A stretch of 64,000 nucleotides of DNA from Tritrichomonas musculus. Taxonomy: Eukaryota; Parabasalia; Tritrichomonadida; Tritrichomonadidae. This document shows, piece after piece, positions 1 to 8,366 of the stretch. The notes under the pieces are model-generated. The model ran no database searches and was not told the DNA's origin. It was given only the letters and a program-made list of their open reading frames with translations. The position numbers were made by a program, and so were the translations under genes. Each line of letters starts with the position of its first letter. The first letter of the stretch is position 1. Location: positions 1,674,001 to 1,738,000 of the forward strand of contig JAPFFF010000028.1 in assembly GCA_039105265.1 (NCBI GenBank), written 5' to 3'.

Positions 1-2
1 AT

Positions 3-488
3 GTTATATACGCTTTGAACAGATCAGAAAAATTATTAGATGATACTATTAATGGAAGAGAGAAAGAAGTGGCTGAAGGAATAGACAAAGTTCATACTGA
101 TAATGTGTCAATTCTATCATATAACAATGAACTCTCCTTAAGCTGCGTTATTTCACTGGCTTATTATTCAGCTATTAAATATTATTCAATTATTCGTGAA
201 TTTCCTTTAGGGAAAGGTTTTGCTGATGTAACATTTCTACCTAGAAAAAATGTTAATCAACCAGCTATTTTAATAGAGCTCAAATGGAATAAAAGTGAAT
301 TTGGAGCAATTAAACAAATTGAGTCTAAAAAATATCATGGGAGCCTATCAAATATCACAGATAATGATGTCATTTTAGTTGGTATTAATTATAATAAAAA
401 CGACAAAACGTACACATGCCAAATCAGAAAATATGACTTTAATACTAAAACTATTAAGCTTTTTGAAAAATATAGTAGTCAATCATAA
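3..488 (+). CDS. PD-(D/E)XK nuclease domain, C-terminal part of an AAA-ATPase-like protein (partial)
   Basis: The frame is open from the window edge, so the gene starts upstream. The visible part matches the C-terminal nuclease-like domain of the bacterial 'AAA-ATPase-like plus PD-(D/E)XK' proteins (PDDEXK_9/DUF1703). An Asn-Glu-Leu near residue 40 is followed by an amphipathic helix with paired Tyr residues. Then come GKGFADV (the first acidic residue), the ILIELKW strand holding the E-x-K signature, and a QI..K.Y helix. No ATG is needed here because the piece is internal. Proteins of this type are found mostly in Bacteroidetes and other gut bacteria, so transfer into the trichomonad is likely (inference). 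The natural stop is at 486-488. Confidence 0.6.
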   Translation, partial: VIYALNRSEKLLDDTINGREKEVAEGIDKVHTDNVSILSYNNELSLSCVISLAYYSAIKYYSIIREFPLGKGFADVTFLPRKNVNQPAILIELKWNKSEFGAIKQIESKKYHGSLSNITDNDVILVGINYNKNDKTYTCQIRKYDFNTKTIKLFEKYSSQS

Positions 489-850
489 TATTTATTTTTC
501 ATTTTTTACATAATGAGGCTTGAACTACTTATTCAATCATCGTGTAAATAACGATTAAGCTCAGTACATTTATTTTTCACTATTTCGAATTTAAACATTC
601 AAACTATAAGAAATTTTGATAAAATTCTGATTAAAAATAAGAAAAAAAAATCATAAATTTTTACACGTCAAGCGTGGTACCAACTGCAATAATTAGTTAT
701 TATATTTCTTATATAAATGTATTTATCAAATATAATTATTAAAGTAATAAATAAAAGAGGCAAGTTGGGGAAATAATAAATAATAAAAATTTTTAAAGTT
801 TGTTTTTTACGAGTTTCATAAAAAACGTACTTTTTTTACGGGTTTCATGA
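489..850. other. AT-rich spacer
   Basis: No coding potential is seen. Near 808-858 a short direct repeat of about 20 nt (core GTTTCAT-AAA-ACGT) occurs twice. This stretch joins the PD-(D/E)XK gene to a decayed glycosidase tail. Confidence 0.5.
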
Positions 851-1261
851 AATACGTTATGTATCATTCACTACGCTTACGCTTCTATTTGTGAATGGCT
901 TTATTGTGACACTTGTGGATTGAATCCAATTGAAGATTATCATGGATTCAAACGTGTCTTACTGAGGCCTCATCCAGATGAAAGATTGGTCTTTACAAAG
1001 GCTTTACATGAATCGCCAATGGGTCATCATGAATGTGGATGGAAAATTGAAAATGGAAATGTTAAATATACATTTTCAATTCCTTTCAATACTAAAACCA
1101 AGTTGGTTCTTTTGGATCTGAAAAAGAGTGAAGTTGTTTCGGCTTCTTTCGAGACAAAAGAGTAAGGAAGTGATGTGGTTGCTAACTTATCAAGTGGAAA
1201 ATATGAAATAGTTTGCAAACACAAGAAGGTTGAATATGAATTGCCTAACAAATTCAAATAA
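851..1261 (+). pseudogene. 3' remnant of a GH78 alpha-L-rhamnosidase-like gene
   Basis: The frame opens after a stop at 848-850 and has no ATG at its 5' end. The translation starts with HYAYASICEWLY, which corresponds to the conserved N-H-Y-A-Y-G-S-V-x-E-W-L-Y motif at the C-terminal side of the GH78 (alpha/alpha)6 barrel. A typical C-terminal beta-sandwich follows (KRVLLRPHP, then ESPMGHHECGW, then FSIPFNTKTKLVLL). One in-frame stop at 1163-1165 precedes the last 31 codons, which still read SSGKYEIV and end at 1259-1261. Only about 135 of the 700-900 residues of the family remain. GH78 is a bacterial and fungal family, so this is probably a decayed laterally acquired gene. Confidence 0.6.
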
Positions 1262-1281
1262 AAGAATTTTATCTTTTTATT

Positions 1282-1530
1282 TTCTTCAATAAGATTCCTA
1301 AATTTGGAACACCAATTCTTGAAATTGTAGCCGAAGATGATCCATTCACAAAGAAAAGCTATTTCCCTTTCAAAGAAGCTGAACAAGATAATAATCAATT
1401 TATGGTTCTTGTAACTACAAAAGAAGGATGGTATTGCGGCTTTGTAGAAGGAATGGATGATGAGCATACATTTTTTGAAGATATTGCGTTCGAGTGGTTT
1501 GAAAGAGCAGCTCAGATGAATATAAAATAA
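1282..1530 (+). pseudogene. C-terminal remnant of an alpha/beta hydrolase (YheT/ABHD1-3-like)
   Basis: This is an open frame without an ATG start, ending TAA at 1528-1530. It contains GTPILEIVAEDDPF, the strand and Asp-bearing loop (D-D-P) of YheT/ABHD1-3-like hydrolases. About 30 residues later EGWYCGF sits where the family has its catalytic-His G-G-H-x-G-F motif. The His is not present here. Only the last 75 residues of the domain remain, so the piece is not functional. It lies directly behind the GH78 remnant, in the same orientation. Confidence 0.45.
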
Positions 1531-1601
1531 AATTTCAAAAGATTCGTATCTATTTAATAAAGATAATACTAAAAAAAGATTATTATATTTATAAAAAAAT
1601 T

Positions 1602-1667
1602 CGCATCTGCAGGGACTCGCGCCCAGAATCTCCTCCTTAGAAGGGAGGCGCATTATCGAACGCAATA
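1602..1667 (-). tRNA. tRNA-Arg (UCU) remnant, 5' acceptor strand missing
   Basis: On the minus strand there is a good anticodon stem-loop: CCTCC, loop CTTCTAA, GGAGG, with anticodon TCT at 1640-1642. An imperfect T arm with a GCGAGT-type loop follows, then a 3' acceptor strand CAGATGC with discriminator G. The matching 5' acceptor strand GCATCTG is absent and the D arm is degenerate, so this is a tRNA pseudogene. It lies in the gap between the hydrolase remnant and the BspA-like stub. Confidence 0.5.
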
Positions 1668-1718
1668 TTAAGTAAAAGTTTAGTAATTTATAAATGAATA
1701 CACATTCATTAATATTCA

Positions 1719-1922
1719 TTATTTTTCAAATTTTAAGTAATTTATTTTTTTCCATTTAAATGCTTTTGGTTTTATTTTGGTTATTAAATATTTTTCATTT
1801 TCATATTCAACAAATCGAGGAACAAAAATTATTTTTTCTTTATCATCAAGTCCAATAACTGACGCGGTATGATCCTTTGCATTCAAATTAAGTTTTAATC
1901 CATTTTCAATATCGATATCCAT
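1719..1922 (-). pseudogene. N-terminal stub of a BspA-like leucine-rich repeat protein
   Basis: An ATG-initiated 67-codon frame begins with a short leader. It then shows the first LRR_5 (BspA-type) unit of trichomonad surface proteins, with AkdHTASVIGL, a VPRFVEYE strand and KYLITKIKPKAF. BspA-like proteins normally have hundreds of residues and end in a membrane segment or repeats. This one stops after about one and a half repeat units, next to a tRNA remnant, so it is most likely a truncated copy rather than a real small protein. Confidence 0.5.
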
Positions 1923-2180
1923 TTAGATTTCAAAGTTAATTTCAATTATTCAAAAAATTCTATGAGAATATTGAAAAATGATTTAATAACTATCTCAAAA
2001 AAAAAAAAAAATTATCCAAAGATACAATAAAAATATTAATCAAAAATTTGAAAATTAATACTTTTTGATAGATTGACAATATCGAGATCAACATTATCAA
2101 TCTAAATTTTATAAATTGAAATTTCAATTTGTATCAAACTATCTGAAAAAGTCAAAAATGATTCATTATTTTTTATTCAA

Positions 2181-4046
2181 TTAAATTGTGTCAATTTTTG
2201 GTTTTTCATCAAGAAAAACTCTAAATTTCCAATCATAATTATCATTCATATAGTCAAAAATATAAATCAAATTTTGCCCTGTGCTCAAAAAGTCCTTCGG
2301 AATGTAAATAGATGCTTGAGGTCCAATATTCCAATAGCGGCCAACGTTTACATTTTTCACGAAAACGACTCCATGTTTGGCACTATTCACGTACAAGAAA
2401 GTGTCATGAATATCTTCCCCTTTATCAATGAAGAACGATCCCTCATAAAGTGTTGGCATATCAACGATGTTTCTATCATTGAATTTACCATACAGTTTAT
2501 CGATATCGGTCAAATTGAATCCTGTCATTTTCCAGTTTTTCAGTTCTTTTCCATCGAGAAGCACTTTTTGAGTAATTCCTTTTTTCATGAAGAAATCACT
2601 TCCGTAACTTGTTCTTCCCAAGTTTTCAACCAAAATGTCAAGTTGCCCGGCTTGATTCGTTACGTAGCACTTTTTCTCCTCTCCGTTTTTAATGACACAC
2701 ATTAATCTTTGATTTTTCAAGACGTAGCACATGTCTCTGCACTGAGGAATCTCCAAATATTCGCCGTCAGTCACGTTAGTTTGATAAAGGACGTAACCGT
2801 AATCAACATCAAGGTCTTCCATTGACATTGGATATTCGGCTTCCTTTACTCTGTTTCCTATTTTATCGAGGGCGTTGTACAGTGTCAATTGTCCATGCAA
2901 ATAGACATCGCCGTAAGATTTCTTCGTCCTGTTGTTCAAAGAGTAGAATGGAACATCGAAATACTTAACTGCAACATCACGAATCTTCTCGTATTTCCAC
3001 GTCATGTCACCTGCTTCACTGATTGGCGCGTCATAGTCATATGATGTGACATACGGCTTATATTGCGAACTTTTTCCTCCGCCTGTTGCTCCATTTGTGA
3101 ATGCAAGATTGGAGCCGCCAACGTACATGTACATGTTAACACTTGCGCCCATTGAAAGCATTCTATCTAACGATGAACAAACAGCATCAAAACTGACTTT
3201 GTTGTGCTTCTCGCCCCAACGATCAACCCATCCTGTGTAAAACTCAGAATTTACATATGGCCCTGTTCCATTGTTCCATGATCTTTCCAACTCAAAGTTA
3301 TACGTTGGATCTCCTGTTCCGAAGTTCACCGTTGCATATGCATGTTCTCTGATTGATCCACGTTGAAGATAATACAAAGATGGACCATCTGTTGTATAAA
3401 GAACGGTTTCATTTCCGAGTATTTGATGTGCAAGATTGCATAGATGTTCAAGGTATTTAGTATCGCCTGATTGTGGTGCATATGAACCAAATTCATTCTC
3501 AATTTGTACCATAATGACATTCCCTCCGTTGTGATACATATGGGGCTTGAGAATATTGAAGAGTTTTGTGAAATACTCGGTTACATGTTTCATGAATAAT
3601 GCATCACTTGATCGAACTGTTATATTTTCTTCTTTAAGAAGCCAGTATGGAAGTCCTCCAAAATCTAAGTCAGCGCCAATATATGGACCGGGCTGAACAA
3701 TTGCATAAAGTCCATTTCTTTGTGCAAAATAGAGAAATTGATCTACATCTGCACCTCTTTTAAAGTTAAATTTACCTTTTACGGGTTCGTGTAAATTCCA
3801 CGGAATGAAAGTATGAAGAGTATTACAGCCACCATGGAGCATTTTCTTCATAACTTCTTCCCAATGATTCTGATTTTGGCGGAAATAATGGTAAGAGCCT
3901 GATAAAAACTGGAAATGCTTTCCATCCATTTGAAATTCATTACCTACAATTCTGAATGATCTTTCACATAAAATTGTGTTCACGAAAAGAAAAAACCAAA
4001 AATTCATAATGTTAATTTGCATTTTGAATTGATAATTGAATTTCAT
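2181..4046 (-). CDS. Secreted beta-galactosidase, glycoside hydrolase family 35
   Basis: This 621-residue retaining exo-beta-galactosidase would release terminal beta-linked galactose from glycoconjugates outside the cell or in lysosome-like vesicles. A hydrophobic leader (about residues 14-27) looks like a signal peptide, and a second Met at residue 14 (4007) could be the true start. The GH35 barrel follows, with the family signature GPYIGADLDFGGLPYWLL (about 120-137). VQIENEFGSY carries the acid/base Glu near residue 185, and VNSEFYTGW carries the nucleophile Glu near residue 268. The C-terminal third fits the beta-sandwich domains of the family. The length is normal for bacterial and protist GH35 enzymes. 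The gene is intact and stands alone between long AT-rich spacers. Confidence 0.92.
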   Translation of the reverse strand: MKFNYQFKMQINIMNFWFFLFVNTILCERSFRIVGNEFQMDGKHFQFLSGSYHYFRQNQNHWEEVMKKMLHGGCNTLHTFIPWNLHEPVKGKFNFKRGADVDQFLYFAQRNGLYAIVQPGPYIGADLDFGGLPYWLLKEENITVRSSDALFMKHVTEYFTKLFNILKPHMYHNGGNVIMVQIENEFGSYAPQSGDTKYLEHLCNLAHQILGNETVLYTTDGPSLYYLQRGSIREHAYATVNFGTGDPTYNFELERSWNNGTGPYVNSEFYTGWVDRWGEKHNKVSFDAVCSSLDRMLSMGASVNMYMYVGGSNLAFTNGATGGGKSSQYKPYVTSYDYDAPISEAGDMTWKYEKIRDVAVKYFDVPFYSLNNRTKKSYGDVYLHGQLTLYNALDKIGNRVKEAEYPMSMEDLDVDYGYVLYQTNVTDGEYLEIPQCRDMCYVLKNQRLMCVIKNGEEKKCYVTNQAGQLDILVENLGRTSYGSDFFMKKGITQKVLLDGKELKNWKMTGFNLTDIDKLYGKFNDRNIVDMPTLYEGSFFIDKGEDIHDTFLYVNSAKHGVVFVKNVNVGRYWNIGPQASIYIPKDFLSTGQNLIYIFDYMNDNYDWKFRVFLDEKPKIDTI

Positions 4047-5544
4047 TTTATTTTTAAATCTATGATTATATTGTTTGTTTTAGAAATTAATAATTTTCAA
4101 ATAACTTATTTATAAAAATGTAGATATATTTTTTTAATTGATCCATTAATTAATTTTATTTACTAAATATTTAATGTGAAAATATTGAATTAATAATTGA
4201 ATATTTCTCAGAAATGTGAAAAAAAATGAAAGGTCAATTGCATTTTGGTGGCAAAATATTCATTGAAATTTCTGATAAGATTTTTCAATAAATCATTCAA
4301 TAAAAATGTAGTTTAGTTGAATTTTTTTTATAAATAAATGATATTATCTTATTTTAGAAATGATAAATAAGAGCTATATTAACATTTTATTTTCTTTATA
4401 ACCATTTTTATATATTAAGGAATGATAATATCAAAATTATCATTTATCAAAAAATATATGGCCTTTATCTGATTAGAATTATATTGAAAATGATTCTTAT
4501 AATATTGAAAAAGAAAAAAAAAAAAGAATAAAAACTTTTTTAAAATCAATTTCGATTCTAATTTTAAAGTCTTTAATATTAAACTTGATTATGATTTTGA
4601 TAGATTCCCATAATTTCCATTTACACCATTCAAAATTTTTAGAATAAATTAATTAATATTGAAACAATGAAAAAAATTATATCTTCGGATGAGGTATTTA
4701 ACTTTGAGCAATATTCAAAGTAATTTAACTTGCTTATATACACTTAAATGATGAAAGTATTATTAATATTATTTTGGAAATCAAATTATTAAAATTATTT
4801 TAATTTTCTTTTTTTTTTTACATTGCAAATATTGAAGATTTTGATGGCAATCTTCAATAACTAACCACTAATATTCAAGGAACTGATCAAATTGCACTTG
4901 GTGTTTTATATGCTCCTTGGATATTACATTTTCATTTTTGAATATAATGGTCCAAAAAATATTTTTGGAATACAATCAAATCTCAATTCAATACGATCCA
5001 TTTTCAAACATTTTTCTTGATTAATGCTTTTTTTCTAAAGGCTTTCTTTTGTTTCATTTGTTTTGAAATTCTTTGTTTTTAATATCAATTTTGATAATAT
5101 GGAAAGTTTGCTATGCTTAAATATTTAATATTGATTCATTCTATTTTTTGAATATTTAAAAAATTGATGAGAAAATAAAATTATGTAAAAAATTTTTTCT
5201 TATTTTTTGTTAGTATTCTCCAAAGTAAGATCTGAATATAAAAAATAAATAATATAATAGTGCATTTGTTTAAAAGGAATATATTTTCTTAATAACTATA
5301 AAAAATATTTTGAATTGATTACAAAATAATCTTTTGAATTTTTTGTAATATTTTAATAAAGTATTCAAATATCGGTTTTCTATATATTAAAAAAATAAAT
5401 ATTCATTTATTTTAAATTTAAACTCATAAAATACCAAATAAATAAGAAATATAAAATAAACAACTATGATAATGATTATATATTGATAAAAAATAGATAT
5501 TATTATTGCTTGGTTTTTCTGTAATATAATTTTTTAATTTTTCA
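4047..5544. other. AT-rich intergenic spacer
   Basis: About 1.5 kb of AT-rich DNA with homopolymer runs and no convincing frame. It separates the start of the minus-strand beta-galactosidase gene from the plus-strand C2 gene, so promoters of both must lie here. No clear long repeat is seen. Confidence 0.5.
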
Positions 5545-6258
5545 ATGTTATACACTCTTCATGTACTAGTTGTTGAAGCAGCTGAAATTACAAAACTGGA
5601 CCAAAATTACACGCATGCAAGTTGCACAGTTCAAACGACCACAGAATCCAAAGATTCATTAGTTGTTCCAAATAATATGTATCCGAGATGGAACCAAGAT
5701 TTTCATTTCAATATACAAAATCCAACTGTAGGAAATCTTCACATTACAATCCGTGACAAAGATCAATATAAGAAAGATATGAATATTTCATACATTGATA
5801 TTCCATATTCTTCTCTCCCAATTGGACAAGTTATCGATCGATGGTATGATATGATTCCTTTTGATAGAGAACAAAAAGGTGGACGTATTCATCTTGTTGT
5901 ACAAATGGCGCCAGCTGGCACTCCACCATTTACTCCTTCAACTGGATATCAACAACAGCCAGGTTATCCGACAGCGCAGCCAGGTTATCCAGCAGCACAA
6001 CCCGGTTATCCTCCACAAACAGGATACCCCCCACAACCAACCCAAGTTTATCCACAACCAGGATATGCAGCACCACAGCCTGGATACGGAATGCCACAGC
6101 CTGGATATGGTGTGCCGCAGCCTGGATATGCGGCACCACAACCTGGATATGGAATGCCGCAGCCAGGATACGCACCGCCACAACCTGGATATGGAATGCC
6201 ACAGCAAACATATCCACAAACTGGATATCCACCATATGGCACGCATCCTCCATATTAA
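5545..6258 (+). CDS. C2-domain protein with Pro-Gly-Tyr repeat tail
   Basis: The gene encodes 237 residues. Residues 1 to about 125 form a C2 domain, with LHVLVVEAAEI as the first strand, NNMYPRWNQDFHF as the 'W-N-x-x-F' strand, LHITIRDKDQ, and a final GRIHLVVQM strand. Such domains bind phospholipid, often in a calcium-dependent way. Residues 135-237 are low-complexity repeats built on PQPGYG/A with M, V, A or P variants. These resemble the tails of annexin- and synexin-type and ALG-2-binding proteins, and may drive condensation or protein binding. Small C2 proteins with P/G/Y-rich tails are common in trichomonads. The start lies three bases after a TTTTTC run. Membrane-associated cytoplasmic location is inferred. 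Confidence 0.85.
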   Translation: MLYTLHVLVVEAAEITKLDQNYTHASCTVQTTTESKDSLVVPNNMYPRWNQDFHFNIQNPTVGNLHITIRDKDQYKKDMNISYIDIPYSSLPIGQVIDRWYDMIPFDREQKGGRIHLVVQMAPAGTPPFTPSTGYQQQPGYPTAQPGYPAAQPGYPPQTGYPPQPTQVYPQPGYAAPQPGYGMPQPGYGVPQPGYAAPQPGYGMPQPGYAPPQPGYGMPQQTYPQTGYPPYGTHPPY

Positions 6259-6488
6259 TAATTTATTTATATATATATATTCATTAAATGCATTTAAAAG
6301 GTAAATCATGTATAAATAAAAATTTTATTCAAATTAAATTGTTTTTGATCGTTTTTTTATCAAATATTAATATTTGAATTATAACTTGGCAGGTACATTA
6401 TTAACAATATTCTAAAGTCTATAGATATAATTATTTACACAGACAAATGATTTCTCGCTTGAATATTAAGATGAAACAATAAAGAATT

Positions 6489-7115
6489 TTATATCGATGG
6501 TTTATAATTTAGAATATTTAACTGCTGATTCAAATCATTTTCTTCATTTCTGTAAATGTCATCATTATCCGTAAATAAGCATTCAAAATCATCTTCATAC
6601 TGGAAAGATAATATATCACTCTTTTCAAAAATATCAATAGGAGGCTCAATACTATCGATGCTTTCATCAAATAAATCATATATTTGATCATTTTCATCTT
6701 TTTTTGCATTGGTACAAGCATTTTTTGATTTTTGAGTATAATCAACAATATATTTATTTGATATTGCTTCTTCTTCTGTTGTAGATCGGGTAAATTCATC
6801 ACAATAACGTAAAATCCAGTGTTTTGAGTCAGGAAGTTCTTCATTTAATGACTGTCTCATTTCAAATCTAGTTTTTTGATAATGAAACTTATGCGAGCGG
6901 AGATTTCTGTTGACTGTATTCGCCTTTCGATGCATAAATGATGCAAAAATTTTAGTATTCATCATAATATTTCTTTCATCAAGCCAGAAAACACCTATTT
7001 CATTTTTTGATTCTGGTTTTTTATCGACATATTTGAGAGATAACCATAGAATCCTGAGCAATTTATTTCTTGGATTGGTTGCTATTTGTTTGAGCTCACT
7101 AAAGCTTGAGTTCAT
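6489..7115 (-). CDS. Initiator-binding-domain protein (IBP39-like transcription factor)
   Basis: The 208-residue product carries an IBD domain, the winged-helix-like DNA-binding fold first known from the Trichomonas initiator-binding protein IBP39. The key stretch is about residues 45-80: FWLDERNIMMNTKIFASFM, then NTVNRNLRSHKF (the conserved N-x-N-L-R-x-H-x-F). IBP39 binds the initiator TCA(+1)YTW of trichomonad promoters. The C-terminal half is acidic and Asp/Glu-rich, which could serve as a partner-binding tail (inference). The start chosen is the ATG at 7115. Just upstream, on the minus strand, is CATCATTTCATT, which contains TCATTT, so the gene has a good Inr of its own. A longer reading upstream has no ATG and runs into poly-A. 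The intact gene is convergent with the C2 gene. Confidence 0.75.
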   Translation of the reverse strand: MNSSFSELKQIATNPRNKLLRILWLSLKYVDKKPESKNEIGVFWLDERNIMMNTKIFASFMHRKANTVNRNLRSHKFHYQKTRFEMRQSLNEELPDSKHWILRYCDEFTRSTTEEEAISNKYIVDYTQKSKNACTNAKKDENDQIYDLFDESIDSIEPPIDIFEKSDILSFQYEDDFECLFTDNDDIYRNEENDLNQQLNILNYKPSI

Positions 7116-8366
7116 AATGAAATGATGGAAGCTTTTTTTTTTTTTTTTTTTTTCATTTAACTTTTCTAAATTTTGCCTCAATAACTTTTTCAATTAACTG
7201 AAAAAGTGCATTGATTAATTTTTTTTGGAATACATGTAGTAACTTTTAATCCTCCTTGTATTATTCGAATAATATCATTAAAAATTAATCAAACTTTGAT
7301 TGTTCTATCATGATCTAAAGAAGTATAGTTTTTTTGATAATGCTCACTTTTTGAGTTTTCTCTCTCAAAAAGTGCTTTCATTTCTGATATTCTGATATTT
7401 AGGATTGTTACTCCCAACTTTTTGTGAGCATGGTCCACAAAAAGTTAATGTGAAATTCAAAAAAAAAAAAATTGAATAAGCTCATAGAAATATTGAATGA
7501 GTTATCATAATTTAAACTTTCAATAAAAATGAATATACTTTAGTTCATTGTTAAAAATAATGAGCAATAGAACTTTTATTATATTTTTAAATAAAAATTT
7601 GTTCCACTCTTTTTGAATATAACCGTCAGGTTATCTTTTTAATTCAAAATTTTGAATAATGAAAGAATAAAAAATTTTGATTACAAAATAAAAATCATTT
7701 GATTTTTTGCTTCTTTTTTAGAAAATAAATCAGATAAGTTACTAAAGTTTATAACAGTTTTTTTTTTATAAGAGGAACTTCACTCGGGAACCTCAGAAAA
7801 AGTTATTAATAAATCATCCCTAGATTATCATTCCTTATCATATTTTGCTTTTCCTTTAAAGAGTTGAAGCTAATAACCAAATTACCAATCGTCATTTTAC
7901 ATTATGTATTATTCAAATATATTTAGTATCCAATAACAATAAAATAAGTCATAAATCAATTTTTTGGCAATATAGGATATTTATGTAAAAATGTGCCTTG
8001 ACAATTTTCAAAATTTCATTTTAATGAAACAAGATCATTATAATGATCTTTATAATTTTCTCGAATAAATTATCATTCATAAAATTGATCCAAAAATAAA
8101 TAAAACAATATAAATAATCAACAACGAATACTAATTTCAGTAATCAAATAATTTTCATAATAATCCAAAATCAAATTAAACAATGAATACTAATTTCAGT
8201 AATCAAATAATTATAATTGATTTTTAAAATATAAATTGATTAAAAATATCCTTATTTCCAATCTTTTGATTAATTTTTCAAATATAAAATAATAGGTGGT
8301 TGAACTTTTTATTTTTAAGGTCAAATTAGGCCAAATTTATAAAATTTTTATACAAATTTTAAAAAA
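7116..8366. other. AT-rich spacer with a short direct duplication
   Basis: No gene is seen. A segment of about 28 bp (GAATACTAATTTCAGTAATC plus AAATAATT) occurs twice near 8126 and 8184. Poly-A and poly-T tracts flank the IBD gene start near 7131-7153. The spacer lies between divergent genes and should hold both promoters. Confidence 0.5.

Noticed and set aside
1027-1719. Minus-strand 230-codon frame opposite the GH78 and hydrolase remnants
   Set aside because: It is antisense to two recognisable gene remnants and crosses the tRNA remnant. Composition is Phe/Leu/Ser-rich and no family is recognised.
5861-6309. Four overlapping frames on both strands over the PGY-repeat tail
   Set aside because: They are shadows produced by the tandem codon repeats of the C2 gene.
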